From a virus, in IMG/VR virus record IMGVR_UViG_3300034066_001074, positions 1-39,656 of that record: a stretch of 39,656 bases of DNA; one strand, 5' to 3'. Under the pieces are notes generated by a model, which was given only the letters and a program-made list of their open reading frames with translations, did not search any database and was not told the origin of the DNA. Shown here in pieces: positions 22,213 to 29,883 of this stretch (position 1 is the first letter of the stretch; each line of letters opens with the position of its first letter). A program made the translations under genes and the position numbers.

Positions 22213-22547
22213 TAGGTGATCTCCCTCCCGGAGGCCGTAAACGTCAGCGCAGAAGCAGTCCCAGCCAGTGTCGAGATGAACCCACCGGCCTCAAGGACCT
22301 GACCAACCAACTCAGGACACAGGTAAGTCTCGCCGGGCACAATCGAGCGAGTCTTGACCACTAAGTTCGAGTTGCCGGCAGAGCCACCAGACACGATCAG
22401 ATTGACGCTCAACGTCACGTTGGCTGTGTTCGTATTCGTCACAGTCGCCTTGTCGATGATTGTCTTGCAGTTGACAGCGGTGTACTGCGCAGTCTGAGTG
22501 TTCTCAAGCTGCTTAGGCGGGACGATGTTTTTGACTGTGACAGCCAT
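22212..22547 (-). CDS. Small beta-rich structural protein (111 aa)
   Basis: ATG 22547 lies 2 nt after the upstream stop; a longer frame in front is unsupported. The pattern TAQYTAVNCKTIIDKATVTN, then NLVVKTRSIVPGETYLCPEL, VGQVLEAGGFISTLAG and a final TASGREIT recalls a common small phage structural family (T/N...IIDKATVTN...PGETY...PELVG..L..GG.I). Such proteins are thought to be decoration or tail accessories. Function is inferred. Confidence 0.7.
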   Translation of the reverse strand: MAVTVKNIVPPKQLENTQTAQYTAVNCKTIIDKATVTNTNTANVTLSVNLIVSGGSAGNSNLVVKTRSIVPGETYLCPELVGQVLEAGGFISTLAGTASALTFTASGREIT

Positions 22548-22549
22548 AG

Positions 22550-23335
22550 TTAGGAAATGTTGTCTGTGACCGTAAGAATCACTGAAGGGATGGCAGGAAC
22601 CGGTGCGCTGGCTGCCGAGGCCAATATCTGGCAAGAGGTGTCATCTGTGCTCCAAGTCAACTCGAAGTAGTCTCCGGCGTTGAGTTGCAACACGAAATTC
22701 CACGCGGCAACTGTTTCTGCATTGTTGCCTTGAATACGAATCTGCGTTGCAGAGTCTGGAATGTCAATTCCATTCACCCTAACCCAAATAAAGAAGAATC
22801 CAACTCCACCTGATATTTTATCAAGCTGAGCAGAGAACTGAAAGTTGTAGATGCCTTCTGTATCAATGTAGATCCGGCTGTTTGGTGTCCCGGTGTATAC
22901 ACCAAAAGACAGGTCCGTGACATCAAAAGTCATCGGATAAGCTGTATTGATGACAGCAGCAGTCTGAGTGACTGTGCTGTGAAACGCACCATAGCGTTTT
23001 CTGCGCACCTCGTTGATGACAGGCGGCATGATGTCCGGCTGCGCAGTCACCTGCACAACTGGCGGGGCAATATCAGAAACGCTGCTGACTTCTACACTTC
23101 GAGGGGCCAGTGCCAGCAGTTCGACTGCGTTTGCCAACCTGTCTATAGCGGACAGTGCTTGAACGGCCTTAGAATCGGCATTCTGTGCGTTTATCGAGGC
23201 TTCCTCGATTAGCGTCGTGTTTGAGTCCAGTCCAGACGGGATCAGGTCAAACAATTGCTCAAAAGCCCGAATCGCACGCTGCGACGGAAGGAACTGAGCC
23301 AGCTCGTTCCGCGTGATCTTGTATGGTCCGTCCAT
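22550..23335 (-). CDS. Tail-needle-like protein with C1q/TNF-like jelly-roll knob (261 aa)
   Basis: ATG 23335 lies just after the stop of the gp10-like gene. Residues 1-85 are helical (TRNELAQFLPSQRAIRAFEQ, NADSKAVQALSAIDRLANAV) and could trimerise. A proline-rich linker (PPVVQVTAQPDIMPPV) leads to a C-terminal beta domain, with TEGIYNFQFSAQLDKISGG and AWNFVLQLNAGDYFELTWST, typical of C1q/TNF-like jelly rolls. In P22 the gene after gp10 is the needle gp26, and the relative Sf6 needle carries a TNF-like knob. The helical part is shorter than in Sf6, so a head or tail fibre remains possible. Confidence 0.6.
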   Translation of the reverse strand: MDGPYKITRNELAQFLPSQRAIRAFEQLFDLIPSGLDSNTTLIEEASINAQNADSKAVQALSAIDRLANAVELLALAPRSVEVSSVSDIAPPVVQVTAQPDIMPPVINEVRRKRYGAFHSTVTQTAAVINTAYPMTFDVTDLSFGVYTGTPNSRIYIDTEGIYNFQFSAQLDKISGGVGFFFIWVRVNGIDIPDSATQIRIQGNNAETVAAWNFVLQLNAGDYFELTWSTDDTSCQILASAASAPVPAIPSVILTVTDNIS

Positions 23336-23336
23336 G

Positions 23337-24740
23337 CTAAACAGCCAGAGGTTCGACTCTGGCCTCAAGTCGGGCCACAGTCAGCTGAGCGTCACTTGTG
23401 CCCCGAAACTTCTGCGCTCTCCACTGGCGCATACGGCCCTGCTGCAGCCAAGACAGTCTCTTGCCACGCGCGCCAGTCATGCCGGCCTTGCAGACTCGCT
23501 CCTGACTCCAGGTCAAGCCGTCTTCGGTGTACGAGGTCCAGATGCTTGGATCAGTGCCAAAGATCGAGTTGCCGGTGAGCGCGACAAGCTCAAGTTCGTG
23601 GAACAATAGCCCCCTGCTCTCGTTGTACAGAATGATGGTTGCAAACTCCCAGCCATTCAGGACACCCCAGTGAGATGAGAGCGAGTCAGACAAGTGACCA
23701 AACGCAGTGCTTGCCGGATCACCCACATTCCAGCGGTTATACACCCAAACGAGGTTCTTCGCACGATACTGGCTGTTCCCAACAAGGCTGGTAGCCAACG
23801 TGAACCAGACCGGGGCGCCGGCTCCAGTAGTCGCTGCTGCGTCAAACACGAGTGTCTGGTTGGGCAGATGGATGAACAGGTGCCTGTAGCCTTTGTCCAC
23901 GCGAGCCTCGACAAGCACGTTGGACAACTCTTCCTCTGTAAATTCGGTAAGCAGTTGGTCAATCTCCCTAGTTGCAATACGTTCTGCATTGCTCCCAGTA
24001 ATGAGCCAGACAGAAGGGGCTTCGTTCCGGCCGCCACCAATGAACGCAATGGACTCCATGAACACGCAGCAGGCATGAGTGCCAACTGTGCCACGCTGTA
24101 CCTGTGCGCCTTCTACACGCTGAAACGGGAATAACTGACCACCCACGTTGTCAAAGACTTCGATGGTGTGCCGGTTGAGCGCATAGACCTCGTTGCGGAC
24201 CTTTTGCAGAGCAACAATCGGGTCAGGATCAGCTTCAGCAGAGCCGTACTTGAGTGGGTTTACTGAGAACGGGTCATTAAGCTCTGTGACGATCAAGAAC
24301 TCCCCGTCTGTGGTCATAAAGTAGCCATCCACCCAAACGACATCGACAACAGTTCCCAAATCGGGATCTGTCACCTGCTGAAGCCCGGTGCTGGGCCGAT
24401 ACAGAAACAGATTGCCACCAGAGGCGACAGCCAAGTAGTCGAAGGAATAGTCAAACGTAACCTGACCAGTGCCCCCTACGTCCCCTATGACGGTGACTAC
24501 GTTCGTACTAGAGATTGACACCAGCTTGGTGCCCATCACACGGTAGAGCAGCCCTTGCCACTCAATGGCGCCACGGTCTACGCCGGGGCCAGTGCCAAGG
24601 CTGACAATGCCGTCTGCAGGACGAAAGTAACCATCAGAGATCCCTGACTTTAGCACGACAGGGATCATGTTGCGTGGATACTCCACGCGGAAGTCCCCAG
24701 CGGTATCTGTGTAAATTCCGTTGAGGATTGGGATTTGCAT
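23337..24740 (-). CDS. P22 gp10-like packaged-DNA stabilisation protein (467 aa)
   Basis: The product (MQIPILNGIYTDTAGDFRVE, YPRNMIPVVLKSGISDGYFR, then repeated beta strands such as WQGLLYRVMGTKLVSI) matches the P22 gp10 tail hub family. Other typical segments are DVVWVDGYFMTTDGEFLIVT and HTIEVFDNVGGQLFPFQRVE. Length is close to P22 gp10 (472 aa). It would bind the gp4-like ring under the portal and hold DNA in the capsid. It lies downstream of the fibre locus instead of next to the gp4-like gene as in P22. Confidence 0.9.
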   Translation of the reverse strand: MQIPILNGIYTDTAGDFRVEYPRNMIPVVLKSGISDGYFRPADGIVSLGTGPGVDRGAIEWQGLLYRVMGTKLVSISSTNVVTVIGDVGGTGQVTFDYSFDYLAVASGGNLFLYRPSTGLQQVTDPDLGTVVDVVWVDGYFMTTDGEFLIVTELNDPFSVNPLKYGSAEADPDPIVALQKVRNEVYALNRHTIEVFDNVGGQLFPFQRVEGAQVQRGTVGTHACCVFMESIAFIGGGRNEAPSVWLITGSNAERIATREIDQLLTEFTEEELSNVLVEARVDKGYRHLFIHLPNQTLVFDAAATTGAGAPVWFTLATSLVGNSQYRAKNLVWVYNRWNVGDPASTAFGHLSDSLSSHWGVLNGWEFATIILYNESRGLLFHELELVALTGNSIFGTDPSIWTSYTEDGLTWSQERVCKAGMTGARGKRLSWLQQGRMRQWRAQKFRGTSDAQLTVARLEARVEPLAV

Positions 24741-24886
24741 TACTTCTTTTTGGCAGTCTTGGCAGAAGCCTTAAATGCGGCAGCAGTGGGCGCTCCCTTG
24801 GAACCCGGCTTGCGCATCCGCTCCTTTGAGCCAGCCTCGATGCGTTCGCGCTTCTGATGAATGTTCTTGTAGAGTCCGTCTTTCAT
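24740..24886 (-). CDS. Small basic conserved phage protein (48 aa)
   Basis: The product MKDGLYKNIHQKRERIEAGS continues KERMRKPGSKGAPTAAAF and ends KTAKKK. This pattern (GLYxNIHxKRxRI...RKPGxxGAP) is a small conserved phage protein I recognise, of unknown function. The start overlaps the upstream stop (ATGA) and the stop overlaps the gp10-like start (TAATG). The high charge suggests DNA or capsid binding. Confidence 0.8.
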   Translation of the reverse strand: MKDGLYKNIHQKRERIEAGSKERMRKPGSKGAPTAAAFKASAKTAKKK

Positions 24887-25155
24887 TTGCAGTTCCAGCG
24901 TTTAAGACTTGCAGCCTTGCGTGTTGGCCGGCCCTTCTCATCTTTCATTGGGCCTGGCATTCCAGACATCCTAGCGCAGAAAGACTTCTTGCGTCCAGCA
25001 TCAGCCTTCGTCTTGGGATTCGGAGCAGGAGCCTTCAGGTTCGAGCCAGTCTCTTTGTTGTACTTAGCCCTGCCCTTGGCAGTCAACCCAGCGCCTTTCG
25101 ACACTGGCAGCTTCTCGCCCTTGGACACTGAAAGGTTTACCTGCTTCTTTTTCAT
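24883..25155 (-). CDS. DUF6321-like small basic protein (90 aa)
   Basis: The sequence has KLPVSKGAGLTAKGRAKYNK, GSNLKAPAPNPKTKADAGRK and SFCARMSGMPGPMKDEKGRP, then KAASLKRWNC. This composite recalls DUF6321-type phage proteins. It is strongly basic and carries two conserved cysteines (FCARM and RWNC). Its start overlaps the upstream fibre-related gene stop (ATGA), and it is paired with the 48-aa basic gene downstream. Function is unknown; the two may be minor virion proteins. Confidence 0.75.
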   Translation of the reverse strand: MKKKQVNLSVSKGEKLPVSKGAGLTAKGRAKYNKETGSNLKAPAPNPKTKADAGRKKSFCARMSGMPGPMKDEKGRPTRKAASLKRWNCK

Positions 25156-25568
25156 TGAGGATGAACCTGTTGTTCGAGAGCTGAAATACGTTGAGCCAGA
25201 GCGTCAAGCTGTGCAGACAGCCCAGTAACCTGACCTACGCCGTGACTATGCGAGGCAGCGGCAAAGTCTGCTGCGTTGGAAGTAAGAATGTCGCCACAGC
25301 CCACGAGATCCAGAGGAGTGTGCTGGTGGTCGATCATTGCTGCGCCAATAGAAAGAGGAGTGATGGCATCAGGCTGACCAGCAGCATGAGTGGCTGCGTG
25401 AGGCGCTGCAATGGCTAGGATCTTGCGTACAAGACCAGTCTTGAGCTTAGTCCACAGAGAACCGTTCGACGGGTCAATGGCTAATTCCCTAACCGCTACG
25501 TCTGACGGACTTGGGGCAGAGCCGTCGTTTACTTTGTTATTCAACAGAATAGTTGGCATTTCTTTCAT
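25152..25568 (-). CDS. Tail-fibre-related protein (138 aa)
   Basis: The N-terminus resembles that of the 487-residue fibre: MPTILLNNKVNDGSAPSPSD then VRELAIDPSNGSLWTKLKTG, against LLKYSATSGVVPTS...LRQIALNTADGKLFIKKTDG. Both also have HSH followed by VTGL and a short helix (LSAQLDALAQRISALEQQV). It is therefore a shortened relative of the same fibre type, perhaps an accessory or chaperone. A second ATG at residue 4 is possible. It follows the 25581-25619 terminator, so it may have its own promoter or rely on readthrough. Confidence 0.7.
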   Translation of the reverse strand: MKEMPTILLNNKVNDGSAPSPSDVAVRELAIDPSNGSLWTKLKTGLVRKILAIAAPHAATHAAGQPDAITPLSIGAAMIDHQHTPLDLVGCGDILTSNAADFAAASHSHGVGQVTGLSAQLDALAQRISALEQQVHPQ

Positions 25569-25580
25569 GTAGCACTAACT

Positions 25581-25619
25581 CAAAACAAATCAAGCCGCCG
25601 GATTGGACAGCGGCTTGAT
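25581..25619 (-). terminator. Rho-independent terminator after the 228-aa gene
   Basis: On the minus strand a perfect 10-bp stem ATCAAGCCGC (25619-25610) pairs with GCGGCTTGAT (25598-25589) and runs into TTGTTTTG. It lies 12 bp after the stop of the 25631-26317 gene. The leader of the next gene begins within about 13 bp of it. Confidence 0.85.
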
Positions 25620-25630
25620 GTGAGTGAGTT

Positions 25631-26317
25631 TTACTGAGGGTTGGCAGCGTCGTAGGCAGCCTGTGCGTCGGCCATAGACGGGTACTCTGTTGAGTTGTAT
25701 GCAAACCTACCAGGACGAGCTTCCACAGCGTATTGGTTGACACCAGTGTTGGAAGCCAACCATGCCTGAAATCCAGCCTCGTATTGCGCATTCCTCGCAT
25801 CAGCTTCCGAAGCGTACTCAGTCGAGTTGTACGCCCACTGGCCGTAGTGAGCAGCTTCTGCATCAACAGCATTAGTACCATTGTTCACAGTGACAAACTG
25901 GTTTACGCCAACATTGTTTTGAAGCCACCCTGCATAATTGTACTGGCTATCAAGAGCAAGTGCCCTTGTGTCGAATGGCCCATTTTGGTTATGGAACCAT
26001 TTCCCATTATTGGAACCTACACCACTGTACTGATCAACACCAGAGTTTGCAGCAAACCATGTTGCAAATGGCCCAGCAAAAGTAACAGAACCGCTCACGG
26101 TTCCATTATTGACTGCTGTTTCCTCTGCAAACGTAGCGTTGCCACTAACTGTTGCGCCCGCCTTGTTCTGAGCATTGCCCTCAAACACGGCATTGCCAGT
26201 CACTGTTCCGCTGTTTGCAGAGCCGTCTTGAAACGTCACGTTTCCAGTGACAGTGCCAAAGTTTTCTGAGCCGGCGCCAAAAGTGGCGTCACATGCGATT
26301 GAGATATTTGGATTCAT
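25631..26317 (-). CDS. Repeat-containing surface protein (228 aa)
   Basis: Residues about 1-85 contain beta-strand repeats of the form GTVTGNVTF..., GTVTGNAVF..., ATVSGNATF... and GTVSGSVTF, consistent with a beta-solenoid. Residues about 88-228 contain three copies of a W..xNxGVxQ unit (WFAANSGVDQYSGV, WLQNNVGVNQFVTV, WLASNTGVNQYAVE), the last two followed by AYNSTEY...ADA. It looks like a fibre tip or decoration protein. The gene is flanked by terminators on both sides. Confidence 0.7.
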   Translation of the reverse strand: MNPNISIACDATFGAGSENFGTVTGNVTFQDGSANSGTVTGNAVFEGNAQNKAGATVSGNATFAEETAVNNGTVSGSVTFAGPFATWFAANSGVDQYSGVGSNNGKWFHNQNGPFDTRALALDSQYNYAGWLQNNVGVNQFVTVNNGTNAVDAEAAHYGQWAYNSTEYASEADARNAQYEAGFQAWLASNTGVNQYAVEARPGRFAYNSTEYPSMADAQAAYDAANPQ

Positions 26318-26320
26318 AAT

Positions 26321-26366
26321 AAAAAGAAAAAAGAGCAGGGATGGCCGGTGTTTAGCCAGCCATCCC
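26321..26366 (-). terminator. Strong terminator after the 487-aa fibre gene
   Basis: On the minus strand GGGATGGC (26366-26359) pairs with GCCATCCC (26345-26338), with an extra GG/CC inside, followed by a U-rich tract reading CTCTTTTTTCTTTTTATT. The tract ends close to the start of the 228-aa gene (26317), so termination occurs just before that gene. Confidence 0.9.
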
Positions 26367-26376
26367 CGCAGTTGTG

Positions 26377-27840
26377 TTAGCGATTAAACGCCACGCCATT
26401 GAGCGTGACGATACCTGTTGTGCCGCTAACGCCACAGGTCAAGTTAGCCGAAGGATTTGCCACCGAGGTCAACGTCAGGTCATTCGACCCAATATTGATG
26501 CTCTGCGGCTGCGTCCAAGTATCCAGGTCGGCAGACCCGGAACTGAGCAGTGTTACGTCAGTGGTTCCGTCTGGAAGCTGCGTTGCTGCCTGAGTCATGG
26601 CGCTGTCGCCAAACCAGTTAGCAAGCGTGCCCCAGTCGTTTCCAGAGCTGGCGTAGAAGTAGGCCCCAATCACGGGAGTGGTGTTGCCTCCACCACCCCC
26701 GCCATTAAAACCCGAGAACGTGCCTCCGTCCAAAGTGCTGTTCTCAGTGAGAATAACACCCGAATCGGTGGGAACGGAACCAGCGCCGATCAGGCCGCCG
26801 GTGATCGCAACGTTGTTTGCATCCTGTACAGACATCGTGCCCAGGCCAGCAATCGAGCCTTCTGCACTGGTGAGGCGGGAGTCAAGGTTCTGACCTTCGA
26901 GAGTCGAAACCCGGTCACTCACGTCTTCGATGTCGCTTTCAAGCGAGCCCTGAGCTGAACTAACAGCCGAGCTGATTTTGCTATCCACTTCAGCGGACGA
27001 GTCAACGCTCAGGTTCGAGCGGGAAGCAGCAGCGTCAGCAAGGTCGCTGAGATTTGCAGCGATCTTCAGGGACGCATCAGCGCCAGCCTGCGCGGTTGCA
27101 GCGGCCGAAACGGCGCTATCGGCAGTGGACTGCGCGGCATCAGCAGCCGATTGGGCTGCGTCTGCAGCAGACTGAGCAGCGTCAGCGGCGCTCTGGGCAG
27201 CGTCGGCCGCGCTCTGAGCAGCTACAACATCGCTCTGAAGAGCGTCAACTTCGCCTTCAGCAGTCGAAAGACGGGAGTCAAGGTTCTGCCCTTCCAGCGT
27301 GTCAACGCGGGAAGAAACAGCAGCGATGCTGGAAGCCAGCGCGGTTGCGACGTCAGAGCCAGCGGCCAGAGCGTCAGCAATTTCCTTCAGGGTGTCGAGC
27401 GTCGCAGGACTCCCATTGATCAGGGCTGCGATGGCGGCGTCCGTGTAAGCGTCAGAGGCGCTTTTGGAGGTCGCAATCTTGCCGTCAACTTCAGCAGAGC
27501 TATCAACACTGAGGTTGGTCCGGGCAGCAGAAACGCTGGCGAGATCACTCAGGTTGGAAGCGATCTTCAAGGAAGCGTCTGCACCAGACTGAGCAGCAGC
27601 GGCTGCCGTCGTCAGCGTGTCAAGAGCGCCCTGAAGGCCAGTGACATCAGAAATCGTGTGGCTGTGTACCGCACGAGCAAAGGCAGAAGCACTCTCAAAG
27701 GTGATGATCGTGCCATCAGTCTTTTTGATGAAGAGCTTCCCGTCAGCCGTGTTAAGGGCAATTTGGCGCAGAGGCAACTCTGCGGACGTTGGGACAACGC
27801 CAGAAGTGGCGCTATACTTAAGTAGGAACTGGTTAGCCAT
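26377..27840 (-). CDS. Coiled-coil tail fibre with internal duplications (487 aa)
   Basis: The N-terminal motif LRQIALNTADGKLFIKKTDG with HSHTISDVTGLQGALDTL is typical of phage fibre heads. Residues about 208-242 are five tandem AQSAADA heptads. Two larger blocks are duplicated: GADASLKIASNLSDLASVSA (about 86-122) with GADASLKIAANLSDLADAAA (about 253-289), and VSSRVDTLEGQNLDSRLSTA (about 175-194) with a near copy at about 307-326. After a GGGGGG hinge (about 380-385) a globular C-terminal domain follows (VIGAYFYASSGNDWGTLANW). It is probably a trimeric fibre with a receptor-binding tip. Confidence 0.8.
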   Translation of the reverse strand: MANQFLLKYSATSGVVPTSAELPLRQIALNTADGKLFIKKTDGTIITFESASAFARAVHSHTISDVTGLQGALDTLTTAAAAAQSGADASLKIASNLSDLASVSAARTNLSVDSSAEVDGKIATSKSASDAYTDAAIAALINGSPATLDTLKEIADALAAGSDVATALASSIAAVSSRVDTLEGQNLDSRLSTAEGEVDALQSDVVAAQSAADAAQSAADAAQSAADAAQSAADAAQSTADSAVSAAATAQAGADASLKIAANLSDLADAAASRSNLSVDSSAEVDSKISSAVSSAQGSLESDIEDVSDRVSTLEGQNLDSRLTSAEGSIAGLGTMSVQDANNVAITGGLIGAGSVPTDSGVILTENSTLDGGTFSGFNGGGGGGNTTPVIGAYFYASSGNDWGTLANWFGDSAMTQAATQLPDGTTDVTLLSSGSADLDTWTQPQSINIGSNDLTLTSVANPSANLTCGVSGTTGIVTLNGVAFNR

Positions 27841-27876
27841 ATTGGTTTTTGTTTACTGCGTTTGTCCGGGGGAAAG

Positions 27877-28044
27877 TTAAGGAGCTACGAATGCTCCGTT
27901 GATGTAACTCCAGCCGATTCCTGCGCCAGAGTCACCTATTGCGACTGTATAACATTCAGTGGGAGGAGTCCAAGGCGTAACACCATCCCAGATGATGACG
28001 TTCTCTACGATGTTTGTAGCTGAACTGATTACTGCGTATTGCAT
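27877..28044 (-). CDS. Tail-fibre assembly-like small protein (55 aa)
   Basis: The frame from ATG 28044 gives MQYAVISSATNIVENVIIWD then GVTPWTPPTECYTVAIGDSG and AGIGWSYINGAFVAP. The pattern VIWDGVTPWxPP...GIGWxYxxGxFxxP is typical of small proteins or end modules encoded beside phage fibres. It lies 2 nt after the glycine-rich adhesin stop. It may be a chaperone or a capping module for that adhesin. Confidence 0.75.
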   Translation of the reverse strand: MQYAVISSATNIVENVIIWDGVTPWTPPTECYTVAIGDSGAGIGWSYINGAFVAP

Positions 28045-28046
28045 GA

Positions 28047-28955
28047 TTAAAAATAGGTTACAACCACAACAATGCCTTGTGCTCCATTGCCACCTGCGCC
28101 TGAATCAAATCCCTGCCCTGCGCCACCTCCGCCTCCTCCAGCACCGTACAGCCCACCATTGCCCCCAGACATTGCTACTGCCGTTTTGCTGGCATTTCCT
28201 CCACCCCCTCCACTCCCACCATACGGAAGGTTAGTTGGAACCGAGAATCCATTTTGGCCCACAGGAGTGCCACCGGCCAAGGCTCCGTTGTATATGAATT
28301 GAAATCCTCCAACACCACCGTTTGCAACTGTTCCACCGGCATTGACGCCTCCCCCAGCACCACCTCCACATCCAGATGTTACGTTTCCACCTCCGCCACC
28401 GTTTCCAAATGTTTGAGATCCCGCAGAGCTTGCAACTGCTCCACCAGAGCCGCCAATAAAAACTGCCCTCGTCGAGCCTCCACCCGTGACTGGAATTGGA
28501 GTGGTTGCGGAAGTTCCGCCCCCGCCAAATGATCCTCCACCTGCATATGCCCACAGACCTACAGCACTTGCGCCACCCGCTGTTCCGTTAGCTCCGTTTC
28601 CTGCGTTTGCCAATACAAAAGCCCCACCATTTCCGGCAGCGCCAACAGTAACAGTTTCAGTTGCGCCCAAAAAACTTGCGTCTATCGACACAAATGTCCG
28701 CCCGCCTCCGCCGCCACCCGCACCACCGCCGGCAGCCGTTCCGCTGGGCGAAGAGCAACCAGATCCTCCTCCTGCACCACCACCAATAACATGCATTTCA
28801 ACAACTTTAGCCCCAGCAGGCTTCGTCCATGTGCCACTCGAAGTAAATACCTGAACAATTGTCGCTGCTGGCACACCCAAAGCGGTTCTTGCAGCAGCGT
28901 TGTTGGCTGACTGCATGAAAGAGTCAATGTCTGCGGAAACCGTGAGATTTGGCAT
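28047..28955 (-). CDS. Glycine-rich receptor-binding adhesin, gp38/polyglycine-II type (302 aa)
   Basis: The N-terminal 60 residues (ARTALGVPAATIVQVFTSSG, TWTKPAGAKVVEMHVIGGGA) form a connector found in many fibres. The rest alternates glycine blocks (GGGAGGGGGG, GNGGGGGN, GGSGGGGG, GAGGGGGGAG) with variable segments and ends QGIVVVVTYF. This resembles the polyglycine-II sandwich of T2/S16 gp38 adhesins, whose variable loops between glycine helices contact the receptor. Four or more glycine blocks are visible. It is a likely host-range determinant. Confidence 0.75.
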   Translation of the reverse strand: MPNLTVSADIDSFMQSANNAAARTALGVPAATIVQVFTSSGTWTKPAGAKVVEMHVIGGGAGGGSGCSSPSGTAAGGGAGGGGGGRTFVSIDASFLGATETVTVGAAGNGGAFVLANAGNGANGTAGGASAVGLWAYAGGGSFGGGGTSATTPIPVTGGGSTRAVFIGGSGGAVASSAGSQTFGNGGGGGNVTSGCGGGAGGGVNAGGTVANGGVGGFQFIYNGALAGGTPVGQNGFSVPTNLPYGGSGGGGGNASKTAVAMSGGNGGLYGAGGGGGGAGQGFDSGAGGNGAQGIVVVVTYF

Positions 28956-28957
28956 GG

Positions 28958-29104
28958 CTAGGGTCGGATGTAGATTGAGGTGCCGTCAGGGCGTCTAAAC
29001 TGAGATGTCCCATCGGGACGCAGGTAAGTGAATGTAACGACAGGAGGCACTCCACCAGCCGTTGCAGGAGTCTTGGACCGGCGCCTTGACAGGAAGCGGA
29101 TCAT
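28958..29104 (-). CDS. Small fibre-locus protein (48 aa)
   Basis: The frame begins at ATG 29104, sharing one base with the upstream stop (TAATG). The product MIRFLSRRRSKTPATAGGVP ends in two short repeats, LRPDGTSQF and RRPDGTSIYIRP. It is basic and lies directly before the glycine-rich adhesin. The tight coupling supports it as a gene. Function is unknown; it may be an attachment or chaperone factor. Confidence 0.65.
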   Translation of the reverse strand: MIRFLSRRRSKTPATAGGVPPVVTFTYLRPDGTSQFRRPDGTSIYIRP

Positions 29105-29403
29105 TACAGCCCGATGCCTTGGAGGATGTGAAGCGAGCCAGGGCCAGCAGGAGAGATGAACGAGACAGTGTCATCATCCTGATCCTTGCCAATGCTCACC
29201 TGCGAGCCCACCAGCACCGGATAGCCAGAGGTCGTTGCAGGAGCGCCGCTGCTGGCAGTGCCCACCCGCACATAGACAACAGTCGAGCCAAGGTTGGTGA
29301 ACACAACGGACTCAGATGTGAATCCAAGAGTCACAGAGGCAGAGGTCACATCTGGCGTAACCGTGACGCCAAGGTTGTAAGCGGGTTGAAAAGCGAGGCC
29401 CAT
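29104..29403 (-). CDS. Small beta-rich structural protein (99 aa)
   Basis: ATG 29403 was chosen 11 bp after the upstream stop. The product has VTPDVTSASVTLGF, VVFTNLGSTVVYVRVGTASS, ATTSGYPVLVGSQVSIGKDQ and ends LHILQGIGL. This series of strands with the S/T-A-S...FxNxGS...YVRxG pattern is seen in small phage structural proteins. It is probably a tail or fibre accessory. Specific function is unknown. Confidence 0.7.
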   Translation of the reverse strand: MGLAFQPAYNLGVTVTPDVTSASVTLGFTSESVVFTNLGSTVVYVRVGTASSGAPATTSGYPVLVGSQVSIGKDQDDDTVSFISPAGPGSLHILQGIGL

Positions 29404-29414
29404 AAATTTAGTAG

Positions 29415-29882
29415 TTATCCAACACGATACCAATTACTCAGAATTGGTTCAAACTTCATCAGGAAGAAGCCGTTTGCAGCCAGTGACGTAGGAGCGCCAA
29501 TCACGTTTGCACCATTGCCAAGCACAGTAAGCGTGCCAACAGATTGCGTGCAGTTTACCAGCACTTCCTGACCTTCCTGCACGTTAATGAGTGCCGGCAT
29601 CGTGATTGTGCCAGTAGCAAAGCCTGCTGTGGGCGTAATAACGAGCCATGCGCTCTGGCTTTCGGCCGCAACAGCTACAGACCAGCCAGTCGCAGAGGGG
29701 GCAAAGTATTGAATGGTCTTGTCTCCAAGAATGCCGTCTCCACCACCAAACTCTTCTGTGGCGTTGATGATGTAGTCGTAAACGGACTGGGCGAGAACCC
29801 GGTAGTCCTGTCCATTGACGTTGACGGCAAAGTTGGTCGATGCCGTGACCGTGTCTATAAGTGAAAGGCGTTCAATGGACAT
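29415..29882 (-). CDS. Tail or fibre-base protein (155 aa)
   Basis: The sequence begins MSIERLSLIDTVTASTNFAV then NGQDYRVLAQSVYDYII, a pattern common at fibre bases, and continues as a beta-rich domain with NVQEGQEVLVNCTQSVGTLT and ANGFFLMKFEPILSNWYRVG. It lies right after the gp4-like gene and before the fibre locus, so it may attach fibres to the tail. It is not recognised further. Confidence 0.65.
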   Translation of the reverse strand: MSIERLSLIDTVTASTNFAVNVNGQDYRVLAQSVYDYIINATEEFGGGDGILGDKTIQYFAPSATGWSVAVAAESQSAWLVITPTAGFATGTITMPALINVQEGQEVLVNCTQSVGTLTVLGNGANVIGAPTSLAANGFFLMKFEPILSNWYRVG

Positions 29883-29883
29883 A

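Noticed and set aside
23345-23362. CCAGAG-GTTCGA-CTCTGG hairpin with a tRNA T-arm-like GTTCGA
   Set aside because: No acceptor, D or anticodon arms surround it and it lies inside the 3' end of the gp10-like gene.
28995-29192. 65-residue minus-strand open frame
   Set aside because: It overlaps the coupled 48-aa gene and the 99-aa gene out of frame; those are better supported by TAATG coupling.
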